Below are positions 34,640 to 46,046 of a stretch of 64,000 nucleotides of DNA, in pieces. The stretch comes from Dictyostelium firmibasis (lineage: Eukaryota > Evosea > Eumycetozoa > Dictyosteliales > Dictyosteliaceae). The notes under the pieces are model-generated. The model was not told where the DNA came from, made no database searches, and worked only from the letters and a program-made list of their open reading frames with translations. Numbering within the stretch: the first letter of the stretch is position 1; every line of letters begins with the position of its first letter. The stretch is from NCBI GenBank assembly GCA_036169595.1, contig CM069770.1, positions 2,577,501-2,641,500 of the forward strand, in the 5' to 3' direction. The translations under genes were made by a program, and so were the position numbers.

Positions 34640-35358
34640 TGTTAGTGTGTTTAAGTGTGTTTTTATATAAAAAAAAAAAAAGGAAAAATATTTTTAAAAC
34701 CTATATATATATAGTGGTGATAGTTGTTAATATTTTAAATCAACACATTTATGTGACTCATTTTCACTACAAAAAAATAAAATAAAAAAATAAAAAAATA
34801 AAAATAAAAAATAAAAAAAAAAAAAACTTTATTATAATAAATCAGAAATATTATTAATTTTTTATACCTATCACAGTTAAAGTGGTTTTTTATTTTTTTA
34901 TTTTTTTATATTATTTTATATATATTTCATTTTTATAATAAAAAATCAATCTCTACACATTTATGTGTTTTTGTATTGCTAAGTAAAATATGGGGTTACT
35001 CCAAGTATTTTAGAAAAAAAAAAAAAAAGTTACAAGTAAAAAAACGTGTCCACATATGAATTTTCCTACTGGACTTAAACTACAACTTCTTTTTATTTAA
35101 ATATCAAAAATATAAACAACTTTTCTAAAAGAGGATATGCATCAGTTTATTTTTTTTTTTTTTTTTTTTTAAATTTTTTTTTTTTTTTTTTTATTCTACA
35201 ACTTTTTTTTTACCCTTTTTAAAAAGGATTTTTTTTTTTTTTATTTTTCAAATTATTAAAACAATAAGTTCAATCTTATAAATCAATCTAAAAAAGCCAA
35301 ATAAAAAAAAAATAAAAAAATTATTATAAATAATAAATTTCTATCTTATTTTTAAAAA
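33749..35358. other. 1.6-kb intergenic region without a visible gene
   Basis: AT-rich. The palindrome-like motif CACATTTATGTG occurs twice (34744-34755 and 34955-34966, about 210 bp apart), both upstream of the small gene starting at 35359. There is also a GT-rich patch at 34640-34665. No ORF or RNA gene was supported. Confidence 0.4.
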
Positions 35359-35677
35359 ATGTCTCTTTTAAGTAAGAATTTTTTTTTTTTTCTTTTCTTA
35401 AAAAAATTATCATTGGTTATAAAATATAAATTCTAAAATCAAGATTTTAATTTTAATAATTTTTATTTTTTTATTTTTTTTTATTTTTCCAGATAACTTG
35501 AAATCAATTGCTGTATTCTCAAATTCATCTATCAATAAAATTAATAATACAAATATAATGAATAATAATAATTATTCAATAAATAAAAATAATACTTTTA
35601 TAGTTAGAGATAAATATGAATCTAAACAAGACTATAACGATCGTGTCTTATATGATAGTTTATATCCATATTATTAA
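35359..35677 (+). CDS. Very small protein with a 13-nt first exon
   Basis: Exons are 35359-35371 (ATG TCT CTT TTA A) and 35493-35677, giving 65 residues beginning MSLLNNLKSIAVF and ending DSLYPYY. The donor is GTAAGA and the acceptor CCAG. The frame is open only with this splice. The product is Asn/Ser-rich in the middle, with a charged, Tyr-rich end, no signal peptide and no membrane segment. The same design (four codons plus one base, then an intron) is seen at 38227 and resembles the minimal first exon of the short hssA/2C-like developmental genes of Dictyostelium, although the glycine-rich body of that family is absent. Function is unknown. Confidence 0.6.
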
Positions 35678-35846
35678 AAAAATCAAAAAAAAAAAAAAAA
35701 AAATTAAAAAAACCAAAAAAATAAAATTATTTAAATTAAAACTAGGGTTAATAATTTTCCAAAAGTTTGAAAAAGACTTTTTTTCATCATGATTTAAAAA
35801 TCAAATTTTAAAAAAAAAAAATAATAAATAAAATAAAATTAAAGGC

Positions 35847-35887
<41 letters not shown>

Positions 35888-35919
35888 TTTACAAATGACT
35901 TAGAATTTAGCTAAATTAT

Positions 35920-36067
35920 TTATTCGTATAAATTTGGGTTTGGGTTGGCAACAGCTAATAATTCTTCTTCTTTGAACCATAAGGCGATTTCTCTCTTGGC
36001 AGATTCAACTGAATCAGAACCGTGGATGATGTTTCTACCAACATCAACACCAAAGTCACCACTTTAT

Positions 36068-36100
<33 letters not shown>

Positions 36101-36547
36101 TAATTAATAATTGATAATTGATACAAATTAGTAAAATGTTTAATAAAATATTTAAAATACTAATTGTGGTTTGAAATAAAGTAATAAATGATAATTACCG
36201 AATTGAACCTGGGGCAGAGGCTAATGGGTTGGTTACACCGATCATTAAACGGGCAGAGGCAACAACACCTTTACCTTCAAAGACCATAGCAACGACTGGA
36301 CCAGAGGTGATGAATGAAACTAAACCACCGAAGAATGGTCTTTCTTTGTGTTCATCATAGTGAGCTTCAGCTAAAGCTTTGGTTGGAACTAATTGTTTTA
36401 AACCAACTAAAACGAAACCTTTCTTTTCGTATCTGGCGATGATTTCACCAACTAAACCACGGGCAACACCGTCTGGCTAAAATTTTTTTTTTTTTTTTTT
36501 TTTTTATTTGATTTAATTAAATATTAATATTTTCAATGCATTTAAGG

Positions 36548-36580
<33 letters not shown>

Positions 36581-36637
36581 AAAATAATTTACTTTAACAG
36601 CGAGGAAAGTTCTTTCTCTTTGGACTGGGGCGGACAT
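35920..36637 (-). CDS. Nucleoside diphosphate kinase (cytosolic type)
   Basis: Three exons on the minus strand (36637-36593, 36476-36199, 36061-35920) give 154 residues. The protein transfers the gamma-phosphate from ATP to NDPs through a phosphohistidine. Visible motifs are [58 protein letters not shown], the active-site histidine in [13 protein letters not shown], and the end PNPNLYE. It has no targeting peptide, so it is cytosolic. It closely resembles the known Dictyostelium cytosolic enzyme but starts [11 protein letters not shown] and ends [14 protein letters not shown], so it looks like a paralog. Codons here are richer in C at third positions than in the neighbours, as is usual for highly expressed Dictyostelium genes. 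The long A-run around 36548-36580 lies inside the first intron. Confidence 0.95.
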
Positions 36638-36892
36638 TTTATATCTTTTAAGGTTTTTGTATTACAAAGAAAAAAAAAAAAAATGAACAAAAAAAAAAAA
36701 AATTTCGATACACACCAAAAAAAAAAAAAAAAAAAATTCACAAAAAAAAAAAAAAAAAGTAAAAAAAATAAAAATAAAAATAAAATAAAAATAAAAATAA
36801 AAAAATTGTAAAAGTCAGACGAACTGCAAAAAAGAAAAAAAAAGTTTGATTTCTAAATTGTTTAGAGTGATAAAATAAATTAAATTAAGATT

Positions 36893-37608
36893 TTATTTTT
36901 TTTTGGATGAATTTGAGGAATGACCATATAATTCATCACAACGTTTATCAAAAGAATTAATCATTACATCTAAAGAGGAAGAAAAGAAATTCTCCATGAG
37001 TGTCGCATAGAATGGAGATTTAAAGTGATATATTAATTTACAATTGGCAATGGTAGTATTTGGAGTTTCACCTGGTTTGAAATTCCATGTATTAATTAAT
37101 TTATGAAATAATGGTGTATCCGTTGCCGTGGATTCAATGAGCTCATTCTCTTTATATACAACTTTACTAATGTAACTCTCTTTAAGTCCGCCTTGCCCAA
37201 CCTCTAATTCTGCTTCAAAATAATTTTTATCTTTATCTCTTTTCAATATGGTTGAATTTAAACAAAATGGTAAAAACTCTTTATAATCTTCAACTTTTAA
37301 AATAACACCATAAACTTGTTTAACTGGATACCTATATTAATATATATATACTATTAATATATCGTCTTTTTTTTTTTTTTTTTTTTTCTCTTTAGTAATT
37401 TATATATCTCAAATATAATTGAGTGAATAATCCCCTACTTTAATTCTTTTGTCATTTCTTTGGTGACTGGTGTTGTGACTGGTTTGTTTTCTGTTGCATC
37501 ACCTACGTTACTAAAAAATTTACTGAAAAAGTATCTATTTCCACATCCTCTACCACTTTTTAATATTGATTTTGTTGTAGGTATAACTAAATTTGAGAAT
37601 CTTATCAT
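36893..37608 (-). CDS. COQ10-like coenzyme Q-binding START-domain protein, mitochondrial
   Basis: Two exons on the minus strand (37608-37439 and 37331-36893) give 202 residues. The N-terminal 55 residues are basic and rich in Ser/Thr/Phe (MIRFSNLVIPTTKSILKSG), consistent with mitochondrial import. Residues from about 60 on match COQ10/polyketide-cyclase START proteins: VYGVILKVEDYKEFLPFC, then FEAELEVGQGGLKESYIS, TWNFKPG and FDKRCDELYG. The family binds ubiquinone and is needed for efficient Q function in respiration. The first intron donor is GTAGGG, unusual for this AT-rich genome, but it is the only site that keeps frame (phase 2) with the acceptor TATAG and reproduces the conserved motif order. 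The 5' end faces a T/A-rich 618-bp spacer. Confidence 0.9.
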
Positions 37609-38226
37609 TTTTCCACAGTAAAAGTAAAAACGAAAAAAATAAAAAAAAAAAAAAAAATAAAATAAAAAAAAAATAAATTAAAAAAAAAAAAAAAAAAAAA
37701 ATTAAAAATAATAAAACTTTATTAGATATTATTATAAATTAAAAAATTGTTTTTTAATTTTTATTCTCTAAATTTTAATTTTTTTTTTTTTGTTTTTTTA
37801 TTTTTCTTATTAAAATAGAAAAATATTTTTTTTGGGATAAAATAAGACTCATTTCTTTTTTTTTTTTTTTTGGCTTTCATAAATTTATTTTTCTATTTTT
37901 ATTTAATTGAACACAAAAATATTAAACCCCATTTAAAATTTTTATATAGAGTACAAGTCATATGGTTTATTATTTTTTAATAATTATTATTTGAAACCAA
38001 AAAATAATTTATTATTAAAATTTCGACGATTTCCTTAAAATATACAAAAACAATATTTATGTTTCAAAAAAAAGTTAATCTTAATTATTTGTTGATTATT
38101 AACCAACAGAGTTAATTTTTATTTTATTTTTATTTTTTCAATTTTTTAACAATTATAATTTATTGTTACATTTTTCTTTAAATTTATATCAATAAACCTT
38201 AAAAAAACAATACAATATAAATTAAA
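37609..38226. other. Divergent intergenic region (COQ10-like / small gene)
   Basis: A/T homopolymers and short repeats such as (ATTTT)n. No ORF or structured element was found. Confidence 0.4.
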
Positions 38227-38463
38227 ATGACACTTTTTAGTAAGATTTTTTTTTATTTTTATTATTATAATTTCATGGTTTTTAATATTATTAACAATTA
38301 CATATTAGGATCGTTAGTTTCAATCAACCTATTTTTAAAAAAATCTCAAACCACTCAAATAAATGAAAACCATAATTCGGTAATGGTTAGTGAAAATCAA
38401 ACAACATCATGGAATCCAGTTATTATTTCGAGTGGATACGCATTTATTCCTGCCTATGTTTAA
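38227..38463 (+). CDS. Very small protein with a 13-nt first exon
   Basis: Exons are 38227-38239 (ATG ACA CTT TTT A) and 38309-38463, giving 55 residues beginning MTLFRSLVSINLFLKKSQTT and ending SSGYAFIPAYV. The donor is GTAAGA and the acceptor TTAG. Without splicing, a 78-codon frame would also be open (starting MTLFSKIFFYFYYYN), so an unspliced reading is the alternative. I favour splicing because the T-rich segment looks like an intron and because the gene at 35359 has the same 13-nt first exon. Function is unknown. It converges on the ComC-like gene, with 47 bp between their ends. Confidence 0.5.
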   Translation: MTLFSKIFFYFYYYNFMVFNIINNYILGSLVSINLFLKKSQTTQINENHNSVMVSENQTTSWNPVIISSGYAFIPAYV

Positions 38464-38510
38464 TAAAACAATTTTATTGATTTTTTTTTTAGGAATTAAT
38501 ACTATTTTTT

Positions 38511-41500
38511 TTATTTATTCACTGATTCAATTTTCTTTGAAATTGAGTTTAGTAGTTTTTTGTTTTTCTTTGTTTTGTTAACAGAGTAAATAACACTAAT
38601 GACAACGACAGCTGCAAAACCTGCAGCACCTATGGCAATACCAGATATTTGACCTTTTGTTAAACCAGATTTGTTTGAACAAATTGAATTATCACTTGAT
38701 TTCGATGCTGGATGTTGATCAATTAAAACTGAAAAATCAGGATCAATCGAGATTAATTTATTATAATGTGGAATAATTATACCAATGTATGATTGTTGAG
38801 CATGTGTATCTGATTCAATTGTATTCATTGAATCATCTAATAAAATATTATCAACACTGATAATAAGACCATCAACGATTGCTCTCTTTAAAAATCTACC
38901 ATAGACTGAATGATCATCAATTTGTAATTTAATAAAGTTTGAATCATCACCGTTTGAAGTATCACCAAATGATTTTGAAGAACATATATCATTATTAGTA
39001 CTTGATGATAATAATGTTGCTGACATAACTAATTGAAGGCTATTTAATGATGATGAAAATGGATAAGTTGTAATATCAACATTGAATTTAATTGTCGATG
39101 GGTTCATTTTTAATTGTTGACCTGCAAATGTAACAGTGGAACTGTTTGAAAACCATTGCATTGTTGTTGTGACGTTAACTTTTTCATTTTTGCCTTCGAC
39201 TGAAACTGATGTATCGTATCTACTAATTGTAGAGTTAATTTCTGAAAAAACCCAAGAATTTAATGGTATATTTTTAATTGCATTGCCGTTGAAATCTAAT
39301 TCTCTTAATGAAACAATTGAAATTAATGATTTGTAAATAATTTGTGATGGTAAATCTGTACTTCCTCCGGTTGTTGATGAACCACCATTATCGCCTGGAA
39401 TTGGAATTTCGACAGATGGATTGCTTCCGTTAATAATTGGGGGTACGACTTCAACTAGTTTGGATGTACAATCTTTACCATACCATGGAGATAGACAAAC
39501 ACAACCATTCTTTGTGCAAACTCCTTGATTTGCTCCACCACACTCTGGGTTACCTGAACACTTTTGAGGTGGATTTGTTGGAATTGGTGACTTTGTTGGT
39601 TGTGATGAAGTTGTTGGAGTTGGAGATTGAGTTGGAACTGGGTCAGTATAATTGAAAAAGAATAATTGAGGAGTGATTGTAAATAGATTTGATGTTTTTG
39701 TTGGTTGTGATGAGTTGTATACTTGAATTGTAAATGATTGATTGGTTGCTTTAATAGCTGGAATTAATAATACACTATTGTATATATTGTTGGTGAGTGT
39801 TTTTGTAATTTTATTACCATCAGAATAGGTTATTGTAGCAGTATCTGATAATAAGAATCCTCTACCATTTATCCAAACATCGCCACCTTGATTTGTAATA
39901 CCTGTTGAACTCATTATAATTGGTATATCCATTGATTGAATTGTTGAAATAAAATATGAATTTGAACCTATTGATTTAATTAAATCACTTGAAAATCCAG
40001 AATAATAACCTCCATTATTAATGAAGCCAAAAACTGAAACTGTAAAACCTAATGGATAACCAAAACCAATTGGTACTTCAGTGGTACATGTATAAATTGT
40101 TTCTGTACTTGTTCTTGAAACAATTGTTGAAATACATTCGACTGATTCTAAATTTTCAGTAATTAAATAAACGATTGGATATTGATTATTCTTTAAACCA
40201 CTTTCCAAATCTTGAGCTTTGAAATCAAATCTAATAGATCTATCTTGAGAACCAACATCAATACTTGATTTTGATGATGTAAAACTTATTAAAGTTGGTT
40301 CAGTTGTATCTAATGCTGTATTACAAGTCGTACTATCAACAGAAACAGTTAAAGAATCAATATTGAAAAGATAGAATGGATTGACATTTGAAAAAATTGA
40401 AAGAGGATTTGCAATTTCTTCACTTGTTACCGGGAATGCAACGAATTTGTTAATATTACCAAATGAATCTTCAAGTTTTGCATAGGTAATAGAATAGTCT
40501 TGAGCAATACAACCGTAAGAATTTAAATTATCTTGTATTGGAATTGATATTAAATAATCTGCTTTCCATTTGTCTCCGCTTCCTGTTACAGATGTTGATG
40601 GTGAGATTGTAAAATTATATGATGATGAATCTAAAACACCTTTGACAATTATGTAACCATTTAATATACCATTGATATCATCTTCGATTGTTAATAACCA
40701 TCCAACATTTGATGTTCCAAAGTCTGATGGTGATTTTTTAATTATATTTGTAACGATTGGGCCACTAATATCAATATTTTCAGAAATAATATTTAATTGA
40801 TACTTTTCTGGTAATGCAGTGTTTATAAGTGTATTGTATTTGGCAAAAGTTAAAGTCCAATCTAAAACACCTGGTACCGTGTTTGCTGGCATTTTAAACA
40901 TTACACTGAATCTACCTTTTGATTCATCCCATTGAGCGAATATATATTTAAGATTGAGTGTCATAAAAATATCACTTTGATAATTAATATCTTTTAAAGA
41001 CTTTGGATCGGTCAATGTGAAACCAATTGATAAATTTTTATAGTTATTAATATTATCAAATGTAAAATACATAATATTATCTACACTTTGATTTGTAACA
41101 TGAACATTATTAAACATAAATGAAATATCTTTTATATCTCTATAATAATTCACTGGACCTATAAAAAAAATTAATATAAAATAATAAATAATAAATATTT
41201 TTTATTATTTTACTTACTGTTTAACTCAATTTGAGGTAATAAAATGGTTTGATTGATATCTGAAATGGAAAAAGGTAAACCTGGAAAATAACTTGTAGAG
41301 GTATCCATTTCACTTGAAATTGAAATTGAATTTTTTGTATCGCCTCCTAAGTTTACACCATCGTATAAATACTCCCAAACACCATTTTTTGTATCACCTG
41401 ATACTAAACTTTCTGATCCAATTTTGTTAAAAATGTTTTGAAACACGCCAATATATTTTACTCCATAATCATCAGTTGCTTTGAAAATAGCTAAAAATGA

Positions 41501-43129
41501 AAATCCATATATATTAATATTTTCTAAAGATGTTATCGTTGGTCTAGATGTTGTTGATTCTAAAAAAAATATATATTATTAGTTATTATTTCTCTTTTTT
41601 AAAATTTTTTTTTCTTAATAATTTGTACCTTGAATGAAAAGACTGTCATTAACAATTACAATTGTAGAGCCACAGTTCCAGGTGAATTCTTTTTGATTTG
41701 ATTTTGATGTAATTGGTGTGGAGATACTCATTTTATTAATATTATTGTTACCACTGATAAATCCAAAAGGGAAACCATAGTTAAAACCGTTATCAAAAAT
41801 ATTTTTAAAAACGCAGTTAATTGTACCAAAATTATAGTCTGAAGCTCCATCAAACTTTACAGTTATAAAATTCATTAATTCTGAACTATTATCAGATGTA
41901 GCTATTGATTGTCCTAATGGATTTATTGTAGGTACTAATGAACTGTTATTAATAATTTATTTTAATAATTAGTTAATTTTTTTTTTTTTTTGAAATACTT
42001 ACATGTGTATTCAATTGTTTTATTTAAAATGGTTTTGAATGAGTCATCTTCATTTTGAGAGTATAGAGAATAGGTTTGATTTCCTGGAACAGCTGAAATA
42101 AGGTTTAAATAATATAAAACATCTCCTTTTACACCAGATATTGGCTTTGGAGTTTGGTAATAAGGATCGAACATAGTAAAAGAAGAAAAAATTGGTCTTT
42201 GAATTGTTGAATTTACTTCAAATAAAAGAGTTCCACCAAACAAACCTGCATATTTAAGTTTGTTTACTTGATACTCTTTAATGTCTTTAACAAAAACAAT
42301 TGGATCTTTAAAATGTTTTTATTAGTTTTTTTTTATTTTTTTTTTTTTTTATTTATTTTTATATATATTTTTTACGTACTTAGTTTATTGAATGGAACTG
42401 AAACTTTTAATATTTGATTGACAGAAAATTGTAAATCAATATCCCATTGATTTGAATTTTGTAAATTATTTGTATAATAAGGTTCTCTATAAATAATTCT
42501 GTATAATGAGTTACCCATTCTATTTATTATCGCATTGACATTTATTGGCATTGTAGCTTCGTCTGGTACACCATTTAATCTTACGATTGATGAATATTTC
42601 AAATTATCACTCCATGTAACATTTTGAATAATATCTATTGTTACTAATGATACATCAACCTCTTTAGAATATTTTTTATAAAAAAAAAATAAAAAAAAAA
42701 AAATAAAAAATCATTATTATAATTAATATATTTTATTTTTTATATTAATATGATAAAAAAATCAATAAAAAATTTACCTTTACATATAAAATTAACAGTT
42801 AAGTAACCATTAGTTTGATTGAGATCATTTACAGTAAAGTTAATTTGTTTTGATTCTCCAATATTTAAAGACTGATAAGCGTAATATATAACAGAATCGG
42901 AATTGGAAGATAAAAAAAAACTATATGGTATAATTTGATTTATAGTACCTTGATTCGAACCATTCACTAAAATATAATGATAAGAAGTGCAAGTTTTAGA
43001 TGATGTTGTATCTGGATAATTTATTAATTTATTATTTGGTGTTATATCTGTTAAAATAAATTCAGAATTTAACAATCCACTATTTATTAATAAAAAAAAA
43101 AATGAAAATAAAATAGTGAATATTCTCAT
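38511..43129 (-). CDS. ComC-like TIG/EGF-domain transmembrane protein, copy A
   Basis: Six exons on the minus strand (43129-42778, 42661-42380, 42305-42003, 41934-41629, 41559-41218, 41158-38511) give 1410 residues. It has a signal peptide (residues 1-22) and a long Ser/Thr/Asn-rich ectodomain with many N-glycosylation sites. A TIG/IPT-like domain (INGRGFLLSDTATITYSDG) lies near 940-1030. An EGF-like module (CSGNPECGGANQGVC..GCVCLSPWYGKDC) near 1062, preceded by a Pro/Thr linker, is followed by a C-terminal beta-rich region like that of ComC proteins (IPLNSWVFSEINSTI). One membrane segment (ISGIAIGAAGFAAVVVISV, near 1370) precedes a lysine-rich tail of about 20 residues. The Dictyostelium ComC/Tgr-type families act at the cell surface in cell-cell signalling or recognition. 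For this gene that is inference. All exon junctions keep phase 1. The gene is paired with copy B at 49139-53864. Confidence 0.85.
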
Positions 43130-43225
43130 TTTTTTTTTTTTATTTATTTGATTTTTATTTATCTAGTTTTTTATTTTTTGATCATTTAAAATTTTTTTTT
43201 TTTTTTTTTACTCTTTTTTTTTTTT

Positions 43226-43263
<38 letters not shown>

Positions 43264-43865
43264 TGACAAAAAAAAGGTTGAAACAATGTGGATATTTTCG
43301 AGAAAAAAAAATAAAACAAAAATGCATTACCTCGAAAATGTCAACCGAAGATATTTTTTATTTCCACTCCATACCAAATATTATATTTTTTATAAATTAT
43401 TTCGAATTTAGCTTGTTTCTTTTATAGATTATCTTAATCAGATCGAGATAATTACCTTTAAAGTTTTTTGTTATTTTTTTTTGTATTTTACTTTATTTTT
43501 TATTTTTTTTTTTATTTTTATATTTTTTTTTTTTATTATTATCCATTCAAACCTTTATTCTAACAATTTATAAAAAACAATAAAAATTTTTTTTTTATTT
43601 TTTTTTCTATTTTTTTTTTTTTCTGTTTTTTTTTATTTTTTTTTTTTTTTCAAAACATCCATTATTGGTGTCAAAATAATTATTTGAATTTGCAATTAAA
43701 AATATAAATTTTTTAGAGGAATGACCTTTCCTTCAAATCTCCTAATCAATTAGGAGAATAAGAACTTTGTTTTTGTTAATAAGTGTCTGAGAACTTCATT
43801 AACTTAATACATTTCTTAACTTTCTTATTATTTCTTATATACAAGAATAGTGAATGTTTTTGTGT
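43130..43865. other. Upstream region of copy A with motifs shared with copy B
   Basis: This AT-rich DNA contains two blocks that recur upstream of copy B. TCAACCGAAGATATTTTTT lies at 43341-43359 and TCAGATCGAGATAA at 43438-43451, in the same order (79 bp apart here, 57 bp apart at copy B). The rest is homopolymeric, with a patch at 43720-43800 containing ATGACCTTTCCTTC and an AGGAG-rich stretch. No gene was seen. Confidence 0.5.
43341..43451 (-). promoter_or_regulatory. Candidate shared promoter elements of copy A
   Basis: Two motifs, 43341-43359 and 43438-43451, are conserved exactly in the copy B upstream region while the DNA around them has diverged. They lie 212-322 bp upstream of the copy A start. 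Their preservation in otherwise unalignable flanks suggests a regulatory role. Leftover identity from duplication is the alternative. Confidence 0.4.
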
Positions 43866-44089
43866 AACACAAATGACAACAACAGCAATAAAACCTACAG
43901 CACCTATGACAATACCAGCTATTTGACCTTTTGTTAAACCAGATTTGTTTGAACAAATTGAATTATCACTTGATTTCGATACTGAATGTTGATCAATTAA
44001 AACTGAAAAATCAGGATCGATCGAGACTAATTTATTGTAACGTGGAATAGTTATACCAATATATGATTGTTGAGCATGTGTATCTGATT
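43866..44089 (-). pseudogene. Relic of a ComC-like gene: C-terminal fragment
   Basis: This about 220-bp piece matches the membrane-segment end of copies A and B (on the minus strand, the part encoding the residues around SDTHAQQSYIGI through KGQISGI). It is cut at both ends and runs into T-rich simple sequence at 44090. It lacks the terminal 30 codons and everything upstream, so it is a degraded host-gene duplicate. Confidence 0.85.
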
Positions 44090-44179
44090 TTTTTTTTCTT
44101 TTTTTTTTTTTCTTTTTTTTCTTTTGTTGAAATTAAATTTTTATTTTTTTTTTATTTTGAAAATAAAATATTAATTGAC

Positions 44180-44332
44180 ATATTTTAAGTTTATACATTT
44201 TGAAGTCAATCATTTATTTTATTTTATTTTTATTTGTTTTTTTATTTCTTTCCCAAAAATAAATAACCTTTTAAAACAATTAATATTAATTTATAACTAT
44301 TTATTATTACTGACGATTTCTATTTTCTTATA
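44180..44332 (-). pseudogene. Relic of a ComC-like gene: 3' flank and last codons
   Basis: The sequence around 44210-44332 (a T-rich stretch, AAAAATAA, then ACTATTTATTATTACTGACG) matches the stop codon and 3' flank of the copies at 49139 and 54843. Similarity ends after about 20 bp of coding sequence. It is a second terminus, distinct from the fragment at 43866-44089, so at least two old copies once ended here. Confidence 0.55.
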
Positions 44333-44840
44333 TTACTCTAAGGCCTTATCCCGTTTTTTTTTTTTAAAAAAGTATGGATTTTTGACTATCCATCCATCAT
44401 TTTATAATTATTGGATTTGAAAAAAAATATTGGATTTTTTAAGTAAAATAATAATAGAATTATTTGATAATAATAAAAAATATATTATCACCTTTTATCT
44501 AGTTTTTTGAGATTCTTTTAAAAACGAAATTTTTTTTTTTTGTGACTTTTTTAAAGATTTAAATTTAAAAAAAAAATAGTCAATATTAAAAAAAAAAAAA
44601 AACAAAAAATTAATAAAAAAAATAAAAAAAAAATTGTTATTTAAAAATAATAAAGAAAAAAAAAAATTTTAAAAAAGGACTCACCGTTTTTATTTTATTT
44701 TATTTTATTTTATTTTTTTTTTTATTTTTTTATTTTTTTATTTATTATTTTGAAATTTATTATTATTAATTTGAGTTTATTTGATGTTGACTGATATGCA
44801 AATTCACTAATTTATATTAAAAAAAAATGGATTTGGCGAT

Positions 44841-44908
44841 CCTAGTCCATCCAACAATTTGTTTTAATTTAATTCGGATATATAAAAAAAATTGTTGTAT
44901 GGACTAGA
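44841..44908. repeat. Short inverted repeat (hairpin)
   Basis: CCTAGTCCATCCAACAATTT (44841-44860) pairs with AAATTGTTGTATGGACTAGA (44889-44908) with one internal mismatch and one at the tip. The loop is 28 nt. It sits between relic gene fragments. It could be a remnant of a small inverted-repeat element or simply a fold-back rearrangement. Confidence 0.7.
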
Positions 44909-44960
44909 TTCTCTGAAAATTACATGGAAAATCCAAAGGTTTGATAAGGTAAAACTCTTA

Positions 44961-45893
44961 GAAAATCAGGATCAATCGAGATTAATTTATTATAATATAT
45001 TGTAATGAGGAATATTTATACCAATGTATGATTGCTTAGCATGTGTATTTGATTCAATTGTAAATGATTGATTGGTTGCTTTATTAGCTGGAATTAATAA
45101 TGCTATTTTGAATTTATTGTTGGTTAGTGTTTTTGCAACTTTATTACCATCAGAATAGGCTATTGTATTTAAATAGTAAGTAAAATACTACTTTACTATT
45201 TAAATACAATAGCCTATTATGATGGTAATAAAGTTACAAAAACACTCACCAACAATAAATTCAAAAGTGTATTATTAATTCCAGCTATTAAAGCAACCAA
45301 TTGTACAATTATTTTACTTACTATTTAACCCAATTTGAGGTAATAAAATGGTTCGATTGAGAGACATTATGAAGATATTTTACTCCATAGTCATCAATTG
45401 CTTTGAAAAAAACTAAAAATGAAAATCCAAATATATTAATCTTTTCTAAAGATGTTATTCTTGGACCAAATGTTGTTGGTTCTAAAATTATTGAAAATTT
45501 TTTTTTTTATAAAAAAATGTTAATAACTATTATTTCTGTTTTTTTAAAAATTTTTTCTTTAATATCCATACCTATAATGAAAAAAATGTCTACACTTGAC
45601 ATACCCCAAAGAATATAACATTCCCAATTGAATATGTTTGTTTGTTTTGAGATACTAATTATATTAATATTATTGTCCTAATGGATTTTGTATAGGTACT
45701 AATGAACTTTTATTAATAATTTGTTTTAATAATTGGTTAATTTTTTTTTGAAATACTTACATGTATATTCAATTGTTTTATTTATAATGATTTTGAATGA
45801 GTTATCTTCATTTTGAGAGTATAAAGTATATATTTGATTTCAAATTATCACTCCATGTAACATTTTGAAAAATATATATTGTTACTAATATCT
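44961..45893 (-). pseudogene. Relic of a ComC-like gene, internally deleted
   Basis: On the minus strand, segments resembling exon 6 (two separate parts), exon 5 (about 45330-45480), the exon 4/exon 3 boundary (about 45675-45840) and exon 2 (about 45840-45890) follow in the same order as in copies A and B, but most of each exon is missing. Stop codons interrupt every frame. An inverted duplication at 45071-45301 disrupts the exon 6 part. This is a collapsed tandem copy of the host gene, much older than the A/B pair. Confidence 0.85.
45071..45301. repeat. Inverted duplication with about 110-bp arms inside the ComC-like relic
   Basis: The arm at 45071-45180 is repeated in reverse complement at 45194-45301, with a 13-bp spacer. 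The arms differ at about eight positions. The left arm carries exon 6 sequence in the normal orientation. Some positions in the right arm agree better with intact copies A and B (for example TTGTAAC where the left arm has TTGCAAC), so each arm has mutated independently since duplication. Confidence 0.9.
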
Positions 45894-46046
45894 GTTGGAG
45901 GAATATTCCAAAAAAACACCCAAGGCAGTAAAAAATAATTTTTTTTTAATTATTAAAAGAAATTTTTGTTGTTGTTGTGGTTGTTGTTGTTCATGTATTT
46001 TTTTATTAAATTTTTTTTTTAAATAGAGTTTTTTTTATTCAAACTA

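Noticed and set aside
34594-34785. 63-codon ORF MLNKYFFFFFF.. on the + strand
   Set aside because: Mostly a T-run and simple AT sequence, without splice partners or family resemblance.
36536-36811. Lys-rich ORF on the + strand
   Set aside because: It consists of A-runs crossing the first exon and intron of the NDP kinase gene on the other strand. It is not a protein-like sequence.
39136-39655. Short + strand ORFs repeated at 49770-50289
   Set aside because: Antisense shadows of exon 6 of the two ComC-like genes. They are conserved only because the genes are.
44175-44420. 81-codon + strand ORF with hydrophobic sequence
   Set aside because: It overlaps the 3' flank of a ComC-like relic. The hydrophobicity is caused by T-rich DNA.
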